From NCBI GenBank assembly GCA_965120415.1, contig CBCPNA010000065.1:1-40820 (forward strand): 40,820 bases of DNA. The letters run 5' to 3'. Positions 24,720 through 33,182 of the stretch are shown piece after piece; the first letter of the stretch is position 1, and each line of letters begins with the position of its first letter. Below the pieces are notes generated by a model. It had not been told where the DNA came from. It saw nothing but the letters and a program-made list of their open reading frames with translations, and searched no databases. Source of the DNA: CBCPNA01 sp965120415 (GTDB lineage Bacteria > Bacillota > Clostridia > Lachnospirales > CAG-274). The translations under genes and the position numbers were made by a program.

Positions 24720-25056
24720 TTATTTTCCTCCTGAAAGTAAAATTAAAAGTATGTATAAAATATTTAATATAATAATATGTTAACACATAATTATGACAAA
24801 TGCACTAATTTTTTTTAGCAAATGCCAACAAATTAATACAAATAAAAATTATTTAACTTAACAAAAGCTTACAAAGGAGCTATAAATTATAAATACTTGA
24901 TTATCTTTAATACAACATATTTAAGCTCCTCTATTTTTGGCTAAATCGTTAGGCAGATTTTAGTTCACTTTATAAAGCGTTTATGAAAAACTTTAGAGTT
25001 ATTTTTTTTAATTAATAAAAAAGTTTTTATTATAATATCTTCAGCTAAAGCTCTTT
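24720..25056 (-). other. minC-minD intergenic region
   Basis: This stretch of 337 bases has no intact gene. It holds the minC tail remnant (24870-24956) and otherwise AT-rich sequence. An imperfect hairpin, GCTCTTT with AAAGGAGC, lies at about 25050-25075 over the minC stop. No clear promoter for minD was identified. Confidence 0.6.
24870..24956 (-). pseudogene. Decayed duplicate of the minC 3' end
   Basis: On the minus strand this segment reads LPNDLAKNRGA, then stop, then a frame-preserving CIKDNQVFI. It aligns with the true minC C-terminus LPNDLAKNRGAEYAYIKDNQ at 25066-25143. The stretch encoding LPNDLAKNR is identical over more than 25 bases, while the 3' half has diverged and gained an in-frame TAA. 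It lies about 190 bases downstream of its parent in the same orientation. It is best explained as a partial tandem duplication that is now decaying. Confidence 0.8.
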
Positions 25057-25677
25057 TTAACTTAATAAAGGAGCTATAAATATTTGATTATCTTTAATAT
25101 AAGCATATTCTGCCCCTCTATTTTTGGCTAAATCGTTAGGCAGTACAGTAATAATATCTTTAATAATTAGCTGTGTAGGGTTTAAATAAAGGGCAGAAAT
25201 AAAGCAATTATCAGCGCCCTTACAACCAGCATGAGCAAACCCTTTAAGCTTGCCTAAAACAATGATATTACCTTCAGCGCAAATTTTAGCTCCAGGATTA
25301 ACATCACCTATAACAACAACACTACCAGCAAAATCAATTTTTTGCCCACTTCTTAAAGAGCCTTTATAATAAGTTGTTAAGCTATTTTTATCATTAAATA
25401 AAGGAGTTTTTTTGTTGTTTTCTAAATCAGTACTATGGATAAAAGAAATATTAAGCCCCGAATTTTTAGAAATTATTTTTAAAAGTATTAATTCTTCATC
25501 TTCAGATAAAGCCCTTCCTTTAAAAGCTATAGAAGTATTAGCCCCAGCGAAAAAGTCTTTATTTTGCTTAATTTTTTCTTCAAAATCTGTTTTTAATTGT
25601 TCAAAGCTTATTTCTTGATCTAGCATGATTAATAAGCCATTTGGAACGCCTTTAAATATAACGGTATTTTTGTTCAA
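25057..25677 (-). CDS. minC: Septum site-determining inhibitor MinC
   Basis: MinC, activated by MinD at the membrane, blocks FtsZ assembly away from midcell. In 206 residues an N-terminal FtsZ-inhibiting domain (1-100) precedes the C-terminal beta-helix domain (105-200) with the MinC motif: SLRSGQKIDFAGSVVVIGDVN, shown here by its core GSVVVIGDVNPGA, and then GNIIVLGKLKGFAHAGCKG. It starts at TTG with GAGGTGAT upstream, 14 bases after PBP2. The last 29 codons are partially duplicated downstream. Confidence 0.92.
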   Translation of the reverse strand: MNKNTVIFKGVPNGLLIMLDQEISFEQLKTDFEEKIKQNKDFFAGANTSIAFKGRALSEDEELILLKIISKNSGLNISFIHSTDLENNKKTPLFNDKNSLTTYYKGSLRSGQKIDFAGSVVVIGDVNPGAKICAEGNIIVLGKLKGFAHAGCKGADNCFISALYLNPTQLIIKDIITVLPNDLAKNRGAEYAYIKDNQIFIAPLLS

Positions 25678-25690
25678 AATATCACCTCTT

Positions 25691-28258
25691 TTATTGTACA
25701 GTTAAAGTATTTGTATACATTTTTTCAGGCTCTTTATCTAATGAAAAATATTCAGTCATAATTTTTTTAGCAACTTTAGCGGCAGGCGAGTAAGTATCAT
25801 CGCCATAAGGGATAATAATTGTAATAGCAATTTGTGGGTCGTCATAAGGGGCAAAGCATGTAAATATATTATGGTTATTTTTTGTTGAAGACTCTTGTGC
25901 TGTACCAGATTTTGCCGCAACTTTTATAGGAAAGTCTTTAAATTCATTTCTAAGTGTTCCTCTGCTACCAGAAGTAACTAAATACATACCCTCTTTAATA
26001 GCTTCTAAATTTTCTTCTTTAATTTCTATTGTGTGTTCTAATATAGGTTCATATTCTTCCAAAATATCACCACTACTATTTGTAATTTTATTTAAAAAAT
26101 GTAGGGCGTATCTTTTGCCACCGTTTGCAAGAGTTGCTATATATTTTGTCATAGTTGCAGCGGTATAGTTGTTATAACTTTGCCCTATAGCAGTTCTTAT
26201 TGTATCTCCAGCAGTCCATTTAGTGTCAGATTCTGTTGCATCTGGATTTCTAAGTTTTGTTATATATTCTTTATAAGCAGGCGAAGATATTCTAGAAGGA
26301 TATTGCTTTAAAGAACTATAATCGTATAATTCATATATTTCAACGCCGGTGCTATCATCTAGCCCAAATTGTGTCATATAGTCGTTAAGTATTTCTATAC
26401 CCATTTTAAAAGAAGTGTCATAAAAAAAGTAATTGCAAGAAACTTCTAAAGCTTCAGAAACATTAATACTACCGTGCGAGCCATTACCGTCGTTTATCCA
26501 GCACCTTGCATAAGGGCGCCCCGCATCTGTAAAAGTACCTTTATCGTATACAGTTGTAGTTGGGGTTATGATACCTGTTTCTAGGGCAGCGACAGCAACA
26601 ATCATTTTAAATATGGAGCCAGGGGCTCGAGGTTCTGTTAAAGGGCGATTAACTAAAGGGCTTGTAGGGTCATTATTAATTTTGGTGTAATATGCATTAT
26701 CAAATGTATTAACGAGCCTATTGTTGTCATAAGATGGATAAGAAACAGATGCCAAAACAGCACCAGTTTGAATATCCGTAACAAAAACAGAACCAGTTGC
26801 TGGAGCCTCAGGAAATCCAGTCATTTGTGGGGTTATTTCTCCATCATCTAGCTTATCAATAAGTAGCTGTAAGACAGATGTAGAGCCATTTGCGATACTT
26901 TTTTTATAATCATCAGTGCCGGTTATTATACCTTGTTCAAACATGGACATTGCGACATTTTTTAAAGATACACTACCAGAAGATATACCGCTAGAAAGTA
27001 TCTCTCTTGCTAAATCTAAATCTTCAGATGCGCTTTCATCTTGTTTTAGTATATAATTTTTTAAGATATACTGATAAGAGTCTTCTTCAGATGCTAATAT
27101 TTGTTGCATAGATATATTGTCGCTAGATACCATAGCAGATAAAATATCTTTTGGGGTATAGTTTATATTTTTATTTTCTCCCAAAAGTCGACTTTTTATA
27201 GTTTGAGCAAGCTCATATTCTAGTGCGTTAAATGCAACTTCTGTAAGGTTAGCATCAGAAGTTAAAAAAACATCGTTGCCTGCTATAGGGTCGACTGTAA
27301 GCTCCGTATTTTCTTTTATTTTTCTTCCCATTGTATCAACTTCATAATAAGCTACACCGTCTGTACCTTTTAAAGTTGTTTCAAAAGCCTTTTCTATACC
27401 ATCTTTTCCTACAATATCGTTTGCGGTATATTCTGTATAGCCTTGCTCATGATATTCTTCAAGTTCATCAGAATTGATGGCACGTATATAGCCTAAAACA
27501 TGAGAAAAAAGCTCGCCTTTTGGATATTCTCTAGTAGCTTCCACATCAATACTTATGGATATAAAGTCTGATGCATTTTCTTCTATCGTGCCTATTGTTT
27601 TCTTACTAACATTATAAGCTAAAGTTACAGTCAAAAATTTAGAATAGCGTTGTTTATAAAGAGCCGAGCGAACAATAAGTATCTTTCTTGCATCTTCGTC
27701 AGAAAGTTCCTCAGGTATTTCAAATTTTTCTCTTAAAAGATAAAAAGCTTGTTCAGCGGTAATATCTTCTATTTCAAGATTTAAAGAATTTTTTTCTAAA
27801 TTCATGTCATTTTTCCAAGTTTTTTCTAAAGATTCACTTCCACCGAATAAAAATGTGTAAGGTTTTTCTTCAGATATAGGAAAGTCGTCAACTATACTTT
27901 CTCCATTTTCTTCTAAAAGGTTCATTGTTTTTAATATTACCTCATTTAGCTCATCATCATCTAAAGATATGCTTGGGTCTATATTTACGGTAAAAGAAGA
28001 GTTGTTTACAGCAAGCTTTCGCCCAAATTTGTCATATATATTGCCCCTTGGGGCAGCTATGGTAACTTTTTTTGATATTGTGCCGGTAACATAGCTTGTT
28101 AAAAGCTCGCCATTTTTTATTTGCAAAAAATAGAGTTTAGATATTAACGCAAAAAATAGTATAAAAAATATAGTTAAAATAACAAAAATACGGACATTTA
28201 AAGAAGTAAAAGATTTTGGCTTATTAAGCTTACTAAGCTTATTAAATTTAAAAGGCAT
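25691..28258 (-). CDS. mrdA: Penicillin-binding protein 2 (elongation transpeptidase)
   Basis: A class B PBP that cross-links side-wall peptidoglycan as partner of RodA. It has an N-terminal membrane anchor (about 24-44), a pedestal domain (APRGNIYDKFGRKLA near 74) and a transpeptidase domain with SIFK near 548 (catalytic Ser), SCN near 606 and KSGTA near 782. At 855 residues it is long for the family (usually 600-720). The extra length is mainly an insertion of some 150 acidic, Ser-rich residues at about 335-480, between the start of the transpeptidase domain and its SxxK motif, as seen in Lachnospiraceae-type PBP2. The ATG has AAGGAGG. It follows mreD by 15 bases. Confidence 0.93.
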   Translation of the reverse strand: MPFKFNKLSKLNKPKSFTSLNVRIFVILTIFFILFFALISKLYFLQIKNGELLTSYVTGTISKKVTIAAPRGNIYDKFGRKLAVNNSSFTVNIDPSISLDDDELNEVILKTMNLLEENGESIVDDFPISEEKPYTFLFGGSESLEKTWKNDMNLEKNSLNLEIEDITAEQAFYLLREKFEIPEELSDEDARKILIVRSALYKQRYSKFLTVTLAYNVSKKTIGTIEENASDFISISIDVEATREYPKGELFSHVLGYIRAINSDELEEYHEQGYTEYTANDIVGKDGIEKAFETTLKGTDGVAYYEVDTMGRKIKENTELTVDPIAGNDVFLTSDANLTEVAFNALEYELAQTIKSRLLGENKNINYTPKDILSAMVSSDNISMQQILASEEDSYQYILKNYILKQDESASEDLDLAREILSSGISSGSVSLKNVAMSMFEQGIITGTDDYKKSIANGSTSVLQLLIDKLDDGEITPQMTGFPEAPATGSVFVTDIQTGAVLASVSYPSYDNNRLVNTFDNAYYTKINNDPTSPLVNRPLTEPRAPGSIFKMIVAVAALETGIITPTTTVYDKGTFTDAGRPYARCWINDGNGSHGSINVSEALEVSCNYFFYDTSFKMGIEILNDYMTQFGLDDSTGVEIYELYDYSSLKQYPSRISSPAYKEYITKLRNPDATESDTKWTAGDTIRTAIGQSYNNYTAATMTKYIATLANGGKRYALHFLNKITNSSGDILEEYEPILEHTIEIKEENLEAIKEGMYLVTSGSRGTLRNEFKDFPIKVAAKSGTAQESSTKNNHNIFTCFAPYDDPQIAITIIIPYGDDTYSPAAKVAKKIMTEYFSLDKEPEKMYTNTLTVQ

Positions 28259-28273
28259 AAAATCCTCCTTATA

Positions 28274-28792
28274 TTATTCTTTAAAATAATTACGCTTTAT
28301 TTTATCAAACTTTTCAAGCCTTAAGTTTATAATATATATAATCTTGCATAGAGGAATAGATAAAATAGCGGTATATATAACTTCTGGTATAATTATATAA
28401 AGTAAATATGAAATAAGTTTTGTCTGCCCTCTTAAAAAAAGATTAAAAAAGAAAAATAAAAAGCCCGTAAAAAATGTAAATATAAAGGTTAAAAAAAATG
28501 GAATTAATAAGCTATTTTTATAAAAGCTCCTAAAGCACTTTCCAGCCAAAAAGCCAACTATAGCTCCTATAAAAGCGTTAAGCCCTAAAAAGCTACTAAA
28601 AAATATATCTATAAAAAGTCCGTAAAAAAAGCCGACAATAGCTCCTTCTATATCAGAGCGTATAAAAGCTATAGATACTATTAATATTATCATAGAGTTA
28701 GGCTTTATATCAAATATTGCTATATTTTCAAATAATGTTGTCTGTAAAATAAAGCTTATAATAATTAATATAAAATATACAAAATACCTCAA
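28274..28792 (-). CDS. mreD: Rod shape-determining protein MreD
   Basis: An integral membrane protein of the elongasome that links MreC and MreB to the synthases. The 172 residues contain five or six membrane helices; the family-typical polar segment DIKPNSMIILIVSIAFIRSD (cut here) and GFFYGLFIDIFFSS are visible. It starts at TTG with AGGAGG eight bases upstream and lies between mreC and the PBP2 gene. Identification is by helix pattern, GFFYGLFID motif and position. Confidence 0.88.
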   Translation of the reverse strand: MRYFVYFILIIISFILQTTLFENIAIFDIKPNSMIILIVSIAFIRSDIEGAIVGFFYGLFIDIFFSSFLGLNAFIGAIVGFLAGKCFRSFYKNSLLIPFFLTFIFTFFTGFLFFFFNLFLRGQTKLISYLLYIIIPEVIYTAILSIPLCKIIYIINLRLEKFDKIKRNYFKE

Positions 28793-28807
28793 CTAAAGCC
28801 CCTCCTT

Positions 28808-29641
28808 TTAATCAGCAGTGTCTACAGTGCCTGTTATTATCAAAACTGTTTCTAAATGTTTAAAATCGACGCTAGGCTCTAATATAGCTGTTTTAGATAG
28901 CTTGTTAGATTCATCTAGATAAATTTCTTTTACATAGCCTATAGTAATACCGGCTGGGTAAATTTCGCTAAGATGCGATGTTACAATTTCATCTCCTTCT
29001 TTTATTTCAGCCTCTTTGTCTATGTATTCCATTTTGTAAGTACCTGTTTTAGATAAATCTCCTTTTACAAAACCTTCATCGTCTGTCCTTACTGATCTAG
29101 CACTAACAGAATATGTGCCGTTTATTATCGAGCTAACTTTAGCGTAATTAGAGTAGACTTCTTCTACCTTGCCTACAAGTCCACCAACTGCTAAAACAAC
29201 CATGTTCTTTTCTATTCCGTCTTCTTCTCCTTTATCTATTATAAAATTTTCATACCAGTTGCCAGCATCTTTAGCAATAATATTTGCAGTTATTTTAGTA
29301 TATTCTGCATATTTTGAAGAAGTGTTTAAAAGGTTTACAAGCTTTTCATTTTCTATCTGGACTTGCTCTAGCCTTTTTATTTCTTGTTCCTTAAGCTCTA
29401 GCTCTAATTTTAAATCTTCGTTTTCTTCTGCTAGATTGTTTATATTTATAATTATTTGAAATTTATCTTTTATAAAAGATACAGATTTTGTGGCAAAATT
29501 TTGTATAGGTGCTAAAACGGATGTTAAAGCCTTTTCAAAAAAAGATTGATTAGTCCTATTTACAGTTAATATAGCTAAAATAATGCAAATTATTGTTAAA
29601 AAAGTTATAAAAAATTTTTTGTTTTTTTTAAAAAAATTCAA
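28808..29641 (-). CDS. mreC: Rod shape-determining protein MreC
   Basis: A bitopic protein that couples cytoplasmic MreB to the extracellular PBP2/RodA synthases. In the 277 residues an N-terminal membrane anchor (10-26) precedes a coiled coil (about 65-105, ENEDLKLELELKEQEIKRL) and two six-stranded beta domains (ITANIIAKDAGNWYENFIID, then the GLVGKVEEV and IYPAGITIGYV segments). It starts at TTG with AAGGGG upstream. mreB is 23 bases upstream, mreD 15 bases downstream. Confidence 0.93.
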   Translation of the reverse strand: MNFFKKNKKFFITFLTIICIILAILTVNRTNQSFFEKALTSVLAPIQNFATKSVSFIKDKFQIIININNLAEENEDLKLELELKEQEIKRLEQVQIENEKLVNLLNTSSKYAEYTKITANIIAKDAGNWYENFIIDKGEEDGIEKNMVVLAVGGLVGKVEEVYSNYAKVSSIINGTYSVSARSVRTDDEGFVKGDLSKTGTYKMEYIDKEAEIKEGDEIVTSHLSEIYPAGITIGYVKEIYLDESNKLSKTAILEPSVDFKHLETVLIITGTVDTAD

Positions 29642-29664
29642 ATATAACGCCCCTTATTAAAAAA

Positions 29665-30696
29665 TTAACTCATCCTTAATTTTTGTGATGAAATGAGTAT
29701 ATTTTTAAGCGAATCTATTTGTTCAAGCACAAGCCCTGTGCCTAATGCGACACAGTTTAAAGGCTCATTTGCTATATGAACAGGCATACCGGTTTCTTCT
29801 GATATTAAAAGGTCAAGCCCTCTTAATAAAGCTCCACCACCAGTTAAATAAATGCCAGTTTCTATAATATCTGATGCAAGCTCTGGAGGGGTCTTTTCTA
29901 GCGTGTATTTTATAGCATCTATCATGCTATAAACGGGCTCATTAAGCGCTATTTGTACTTCCTCAGCAGATATAGAAATAGTTTTAGGTAGCCCGGTTAT
30001 TAAATCTCTTCCTCTTATTTCCATATTAGTGTTTTTGTCGCCTAAATAAGCGCAGCCTATAGTAACTTTTATATTTTCAGCACTTCTTTCTCCTATTGCA
30101 AGGTTATATTCTTTTTTAATGTAATTCACTATAGAATTATCAAAAACATCACCAGCAACACGTATCGACTTGCTAGTTACGATACCCCCAAGGGATATAA
30201 CAGCAACCTCGCTAGTACCACCACCTATATCAACAACCATATTACCAGCAGGCTCTCCAACAGGTAGCCCAGCGCCAATAGCTGCTGCCATAGGCTCTTC
30301 TATAAGATAGGCGTTTTTCTCTTTAGCGCCAGCCGCCATAGCAGCTTCTATAACAGCCCTTTTTTCAACCTCCGTAACCCCAGATGGTACACAAATAACA
30401 ATACGAGGTTTAGATGAAAAAAAAGAACGATTATGGGCTTTGTTTATAAAGTATTTAAGCATTTCTTGTGTTACTTCAAAATCTGCAATAACTCCATCTT
30501 TCATAGGGCGAATAGCTTGTATGCTACCAGGGGTTCTACCTATCATTTTTTTAGCTTCATCACCAACTGCAAGCACTTTTCTTGAAAGGGAATTTATAGC
30601 GACAACGGAAGGCTCATTTACAATTATTCCTTTACCGCGAACAAAAACTAAAGTGTTAGCAGTTCCTAAATCTATACCAATATCTTTTGTTAACAT
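29665..30696 (-). CDS. mreB: Rod shape-determining actin homologue MreB
   Basis: MreB is a membrane-associated actin-like ATPase that positions the elongation machinery. The 343 residues contain the phosphate 1 motif IGIDLGTANTLV (5-16), the phosphate 2 motif VVDIGGGTSEVAVISLGGIV, the adenosine motif (IYLTGGGALLRGLD), and a conserved EEPMAAAIGAGLPV. It is the first gene of mreBCD-mrdA-min. The ATG has AGGAGG seven bases upstream. An alternative reading as Mbl is possible, since Firmicutes carry paralogues, but the adjacent mreCD favours MreB. Confidence 0.95.
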   Translation of the reverse strand: MLTKDIGIDLGTANTLVFVRGKGIIVNEPSVVAINSLSRKVLAVGDEAKKMIGRTPGSIQAIRPMKDGVIADFEVTQEMLKYFINKAHNRSFFSSKPRIVICVPSGVTEVEKRAVIEAAMAAGAKEKNAYLIEEPMAAAIGAGLPVGEPAGNMVVDIGGGTSEVAVISLGGIVTSKSIRVAGDVFDNSIVNYIKKEYNLAIGERSAENIKVTIGCAYLGDKNTNMEIRGRDLITGLPKTISISAEEVQIALNEPVYSMIDAIKYTLEKTPPELASDIIETGIYLTGGGALLRGLDLLISEETGMPVHIANEPLNCVALGTGLVLEQIDSLKNILISSQKLRMS

Positions 30697-30725
30697 AATA
30701 TCCTCCTAGCTAATGTAATATTTTT

Positions 30726-30731
30726 ATTATA
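30726..30731 (-). promoter_or_regulatory. -10 box candidate of the mreB operon
   Basis: Minus-strand TATAAT about 30 bases upstream of the mreB start codon. The -35 at standard spacing is poor, so confidence is limited. Confidence 0.4.
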
Positions 30732-30908
30732 ACCAAAATATAAAGAAATAATTTAATCTAATAATAAAATCAAATAAAATTATGTTTACAAAAATTATTA
30801 TTTATTATTCTTTTATTATGATACCACTTTTTTACAATTTTTGCAAGTAAAAAAGAAGATGAAAAAACAAAAAAAATTACAAAAAAGTACTATTTATTAT
30901 AAAAATTT

Positions 30909-30936
30909 GAAAATAATTATATGAAAATAATTATAT
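30909..30936 (+). repeat. Perfect tandem 14-bp repeat
   Basis: GAAAATAATTATAT occurs twice with no gap. Each unit contains the near-palindrome AATAATTATT-like core, so it may be a regulator site or a slippage product. Confidence 0.55.
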
Positions 30937-31058
30937 AGTTAAAAAGTCTTTTAATATATATATAAAAGCTATAATTTATTTTATTACTATTTAACATTTA
31001 TTTTAAAACAAAAATCAAAAATTTTCAATACAAGATTAATATAAAAATAATTTAATTA

Positions 31059-31086
31059 GAATATTTTTTTTTATAAAACATATAAA
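31059..31086 (+). promoter_or_regulatory. Sigma-E-like promoter of the spoIIIA operon
   Basis: GAATATT (31059-31065) fits the sigma-E -35 pattern (KMATATT). After 13 bases follows CATATAAA (31079-31086), close to the -10 pattern CATACANT with two mismatches. The spoIIIA operon is known to be under sigma-E in the mother cell, and the site lies 29 bases before the spoIIIAA start, as expected. Confidence 0.5.
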
Positions 31087-31114
31087 TTAAAAAAAGCAAA
31101 AGAGGAGGACAAGT

Positions 31115-32035
31115 ATGCATAAAAAACAAATTTTAAATTATTTAGGAAAAAGCTTAAAGCAAACTATGCAAAATTTGCCAGAAGATTTTTTTGAAAATCT
31201 GCAAGAAATAAGAATTAGGTTAAATAGAATAATTATTTTTAAAGTACTTGAAAAAGAATATTTTTTATATAAAAACGGAGCTGTAAAAGATATTTTATAT
31301 AAAGAAAATTTGTATATACCTAGCATGCTAGATATAAAGCAAATGCTAGAAATAATGAGCGACTATTCTATATACGCTTTTGAAGAAGAAATAAAAAACT
31401 GTTTTTTAACATTAAAAGGGGGCTTTAGGGTAGGGCTTGTAGGCACCGCAGTTTTAGAAAATGGTAAAATAAAAGCGATAAAAAATATATCGTCTTTAAA
31501 TTTTAGAATAGCAAGAGAGTTTAAAGGCATAGCAGATTTAATATTACCATATATTAAGGACAAAAAATTTTTGTCGACTATTATAATATCTCCCCCTAAT
31601 TGTGGCAAAACAACATTTTTAAGAGATATAGTAAGGCAAATAAGTGATTTAGGACAAGATATATCCTTGATAGATGAAAGAGGAGAAATAGCAGGGGTAT
31701 TTTCTGGTGTTAATCAATTTGATGTAGGGATGCGAACAGATATTTTTGATAGAGTGCCTAAAACAGAAGGTATGCTAAATGTTTTAAGAACAATGTCGCC
31801 AAGCTTTATTGCGGTAGATGAAATAGGTACAAAAGAAGATATAAACGCTATATTAAAAATTTTTAATAGTGGAGTTAATTTATTATGTACAGTGCATTCT
31901 GAAAATATAGAAACATTTAGGCAAAAAGTAGGGTTTGAAGAAATTTTAAAAAAGCAGTATTTTGAAAGATTTATTGTTTTAGATAAATTTAAAATTTCAA
32001 ATATATATAATAAAAATTTAGAAAAAATATATTAG
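31115..32035 (+). CDS. spoIIIAA: Stage III sporulation ATPase SpoIIIAA
   Basis: A 306-residue secretion-type ATPase that energises the SpoIIIA-SpoIIQ channel joining mother cell and forespore. The Walker A motif ISPPNCGKTTFLRD lies near residue 157; Walker B (SPSFIAVDEIGT) and the LIDERGEIAGVF segment follow. The N-terminal domain has the typical MLEIMSDYSIYAFEEEIK start of the conserved region. AGAGGAGG six bases upstream of the ATG is a strong site. It is the first gene of the complete eight-gene operon. Confidence 0.95.
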   Translation: MHKKQILNYLGKSLKQTMQNLPEDFFENLQEIRIRLNRIIIFKVLEKEYFLYKNGAVKDILYKENLYIPSMLDIKQMLEIMSDYSIYAFEEEIKNCFLTLKGGFRVGLVGTAVLENGKIKAIKNISSLNFRIAREFKGIADLILPYIKDKKFLSTIIISPPNCGKTTFLRDIVRQISDLGQDISLIDERGEIAGVFSGVNQFDVGMRTDIFDRVPKTEGMLNVLRTMSPSFIAVDEIGTKEDINAILKIFNSGVNLLCTVHSENIETFRQKVGFEEILKKQYFERFIVLDKFKISNIYNKNLEKIY

Positions 32036-32044
32036 GAGAATTTT

Positions 32045-32557
32045 ATGGAGATTTTGGGTATAATTATAGTTATTTTTACAGGCACATTAGTTGGCTTTTA
32101 TTATTCTTTTAAGCCCATTTATAGAAAAAATGATTTGCTAGAAATGAAAAGAGCGATATTAATTTTAAATTCTGAAATAAAATTTTTAAATATGGCGCTA
32201 AATGAAATTTTAATATCCATAGAAAAAGCTTTAGAAAAGCCGGTAAAAGATATTTTTACAAATTTTAAAATTAATATAGAGCAAAAAAAGGGCGAAGATT
32301 TATATATTATTTGGCAAGAAAGCTTGCAACAAGCAAATTTTACATATTTTACAAAACAAGATATAGAAAAGTTTTTCTTAATAGGCAAAAGCATAGGTTT
32401 TTATGATAAAGAATTAAATTATAATAATTTAAATCTTATTTTAAATTATATAGAAGAAGAAATAAAAAGCCTAGAAGAATATAAAAATAAAAATTCTAAA
32501 ATGTTTCAAAGCCTAGGTATTTTGGGCAGTTTAGCTTTAGTTATATTATTAATTTAA
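32045..32557 (+). CDS. spoIIIAB: Stage III sporulation protein AB
   Basis: A 170-residue inner-membrane protein related to type II secretion GspF-like helical domains; part of the mother-cell feeding-tube complex. It has an N-terminal membrane segment (4-21) and a C-terminal one (152-169), with a helical cytoplasmic domain between (LEMKRAILILNSEIKFLNMAL). AGGAGA lies upstream, nine bases after spoIIIAA. Confidence 0.93.
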   Translation: MEILGIIIVIFTGTLVGFYYSFKPIYRKNDLLEMKRAILILNSEIKFLNMALNEILISIEKALEKPVKDIFTNFKINIEQKKGEDLYIIWQESLQQANFTYFTKQDIEKFFLIGKSIGFYDKELNYNNLNLILNYIEEEIKSLEEYKNKNSKMFQSLGILGSLALVILLI

Positions 32558-32570
32558 AGGGAGTTTTTAT

Positions 32571-32765
32571 ATGGAAGTAAATATTATTTTTCAGATAGCG
32601 GCAGTTGGGATACTTGTTGCTGTATTAAACCAAGTTTTGATACGAGCCGGTAGAGAAGAACAAGCTATGCTTACAACTTTAGCAGGGCTGGTTGTTGTTT
32701 TATTTTGGGTAATACAATATATAAAAGACCTTTTTGAAACTGTTCAGACTTTATTTATGCTTTAA
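32571..32765 (+). CDS. spoIIIAC: Stage III sporulation protein AC
   Basis: A 64-residue protein with two membrane helices separated by a loop holding LIRAGREEQAMLTT, the hallmark of SpoIIIAC. It belongs to the SpoIIIA channel. The ATG has AAAGGGAG upstream and lies 13 bases after spoIIIAB. Confidence 0.94.
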   Translation: MEVNIIFQIAAVGILVAVLNQVLIRAGREEQAMLTTLAGLVVVLFWVIQYIKDLFETVQTLFML

Positions 32766-32779
32766 TATAGGAGCTTTTT

Positions 32780-33172
32780 ATGGATATTGATATTTTTAAA
32801 ATAGGGATAATAGGTATTATAGCTGCTATTTTAGCAGTGACATTAAAAAAAGAGGCAGTTCAGTTTTCTTTATTAATTAGTATAGCTGCTGGTATTTTAA
32901 TATTTTTAAAAATTATACCGTATTTGCAAGAGGTTATAAATTCTATACTTCAGATTATAAGCAAAACAGATACTGGTATTTTATATATTGGGCTTATATT
33001 AAAAATAATAGGTATTTCTTATATATCAGAATTTTGTGCCCAAATTTGCCAAGATGCAGGAGAAAATGCAATAGCAAGCAAAATAGAGCTATGCGGCAAA
33101 ATTTTGATTATGCTTATATCAATTCCTATAATAACAGAGCTTTTAAATTTAATAACAAATCTTATACCATAG
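32780..33172 (+). CDS. spoIIIAD: Stage III sporulation protein AD
   Basis: A 130-residue protein with four membrane helices, related to SpoIIIAC by internal similarity (LAVTLKKEAVQFSLLIS). The conserved segment ISEFCAQICQDAGENAIASK (ending at the 20-residue limit) identifies it. AGGAG lies upstream, 14 bases after spoIIIAC. Confidence 0.94.
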   Translation: MDIDIFKIGIIGIIAAILAVTLKKEAVQFSLLISIAAGILIFLKIIPYLQEVINSILQIISKTDTGILYIGLILKIIGISYISEFCAQICQDAGENAIASKIELCGKILIMLISIPIITELLNLITNLIP

Positions 33173-33182
33173 GGAGGAACTA

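Larger units (their letters stand above)
30697..31114. other. Divergent intergenic region mreB / spoIIIAA
   Basis: A 418-base AT-rich region between divergent operons. It holds the mreB -10 box (minus-strand TATAAT, plus 30726-30731, with a weak -35), a perfect tandem 14-bp repeat GAAAATAATTATAT at 30909-30922 and 30923-30936, and near the right end a sigma-E-like promoter for spoIIIA. No gene was found in it. Confidence 0.6.

Noticed and set aside
30840..31060. Replication-origin-like AT-rich region between mreB and spoIIIA
   Set aside because: No DnaA-box cluster was seen, and no replication gene is adjacent. The base composition is ordinary for intergenic DNA here.
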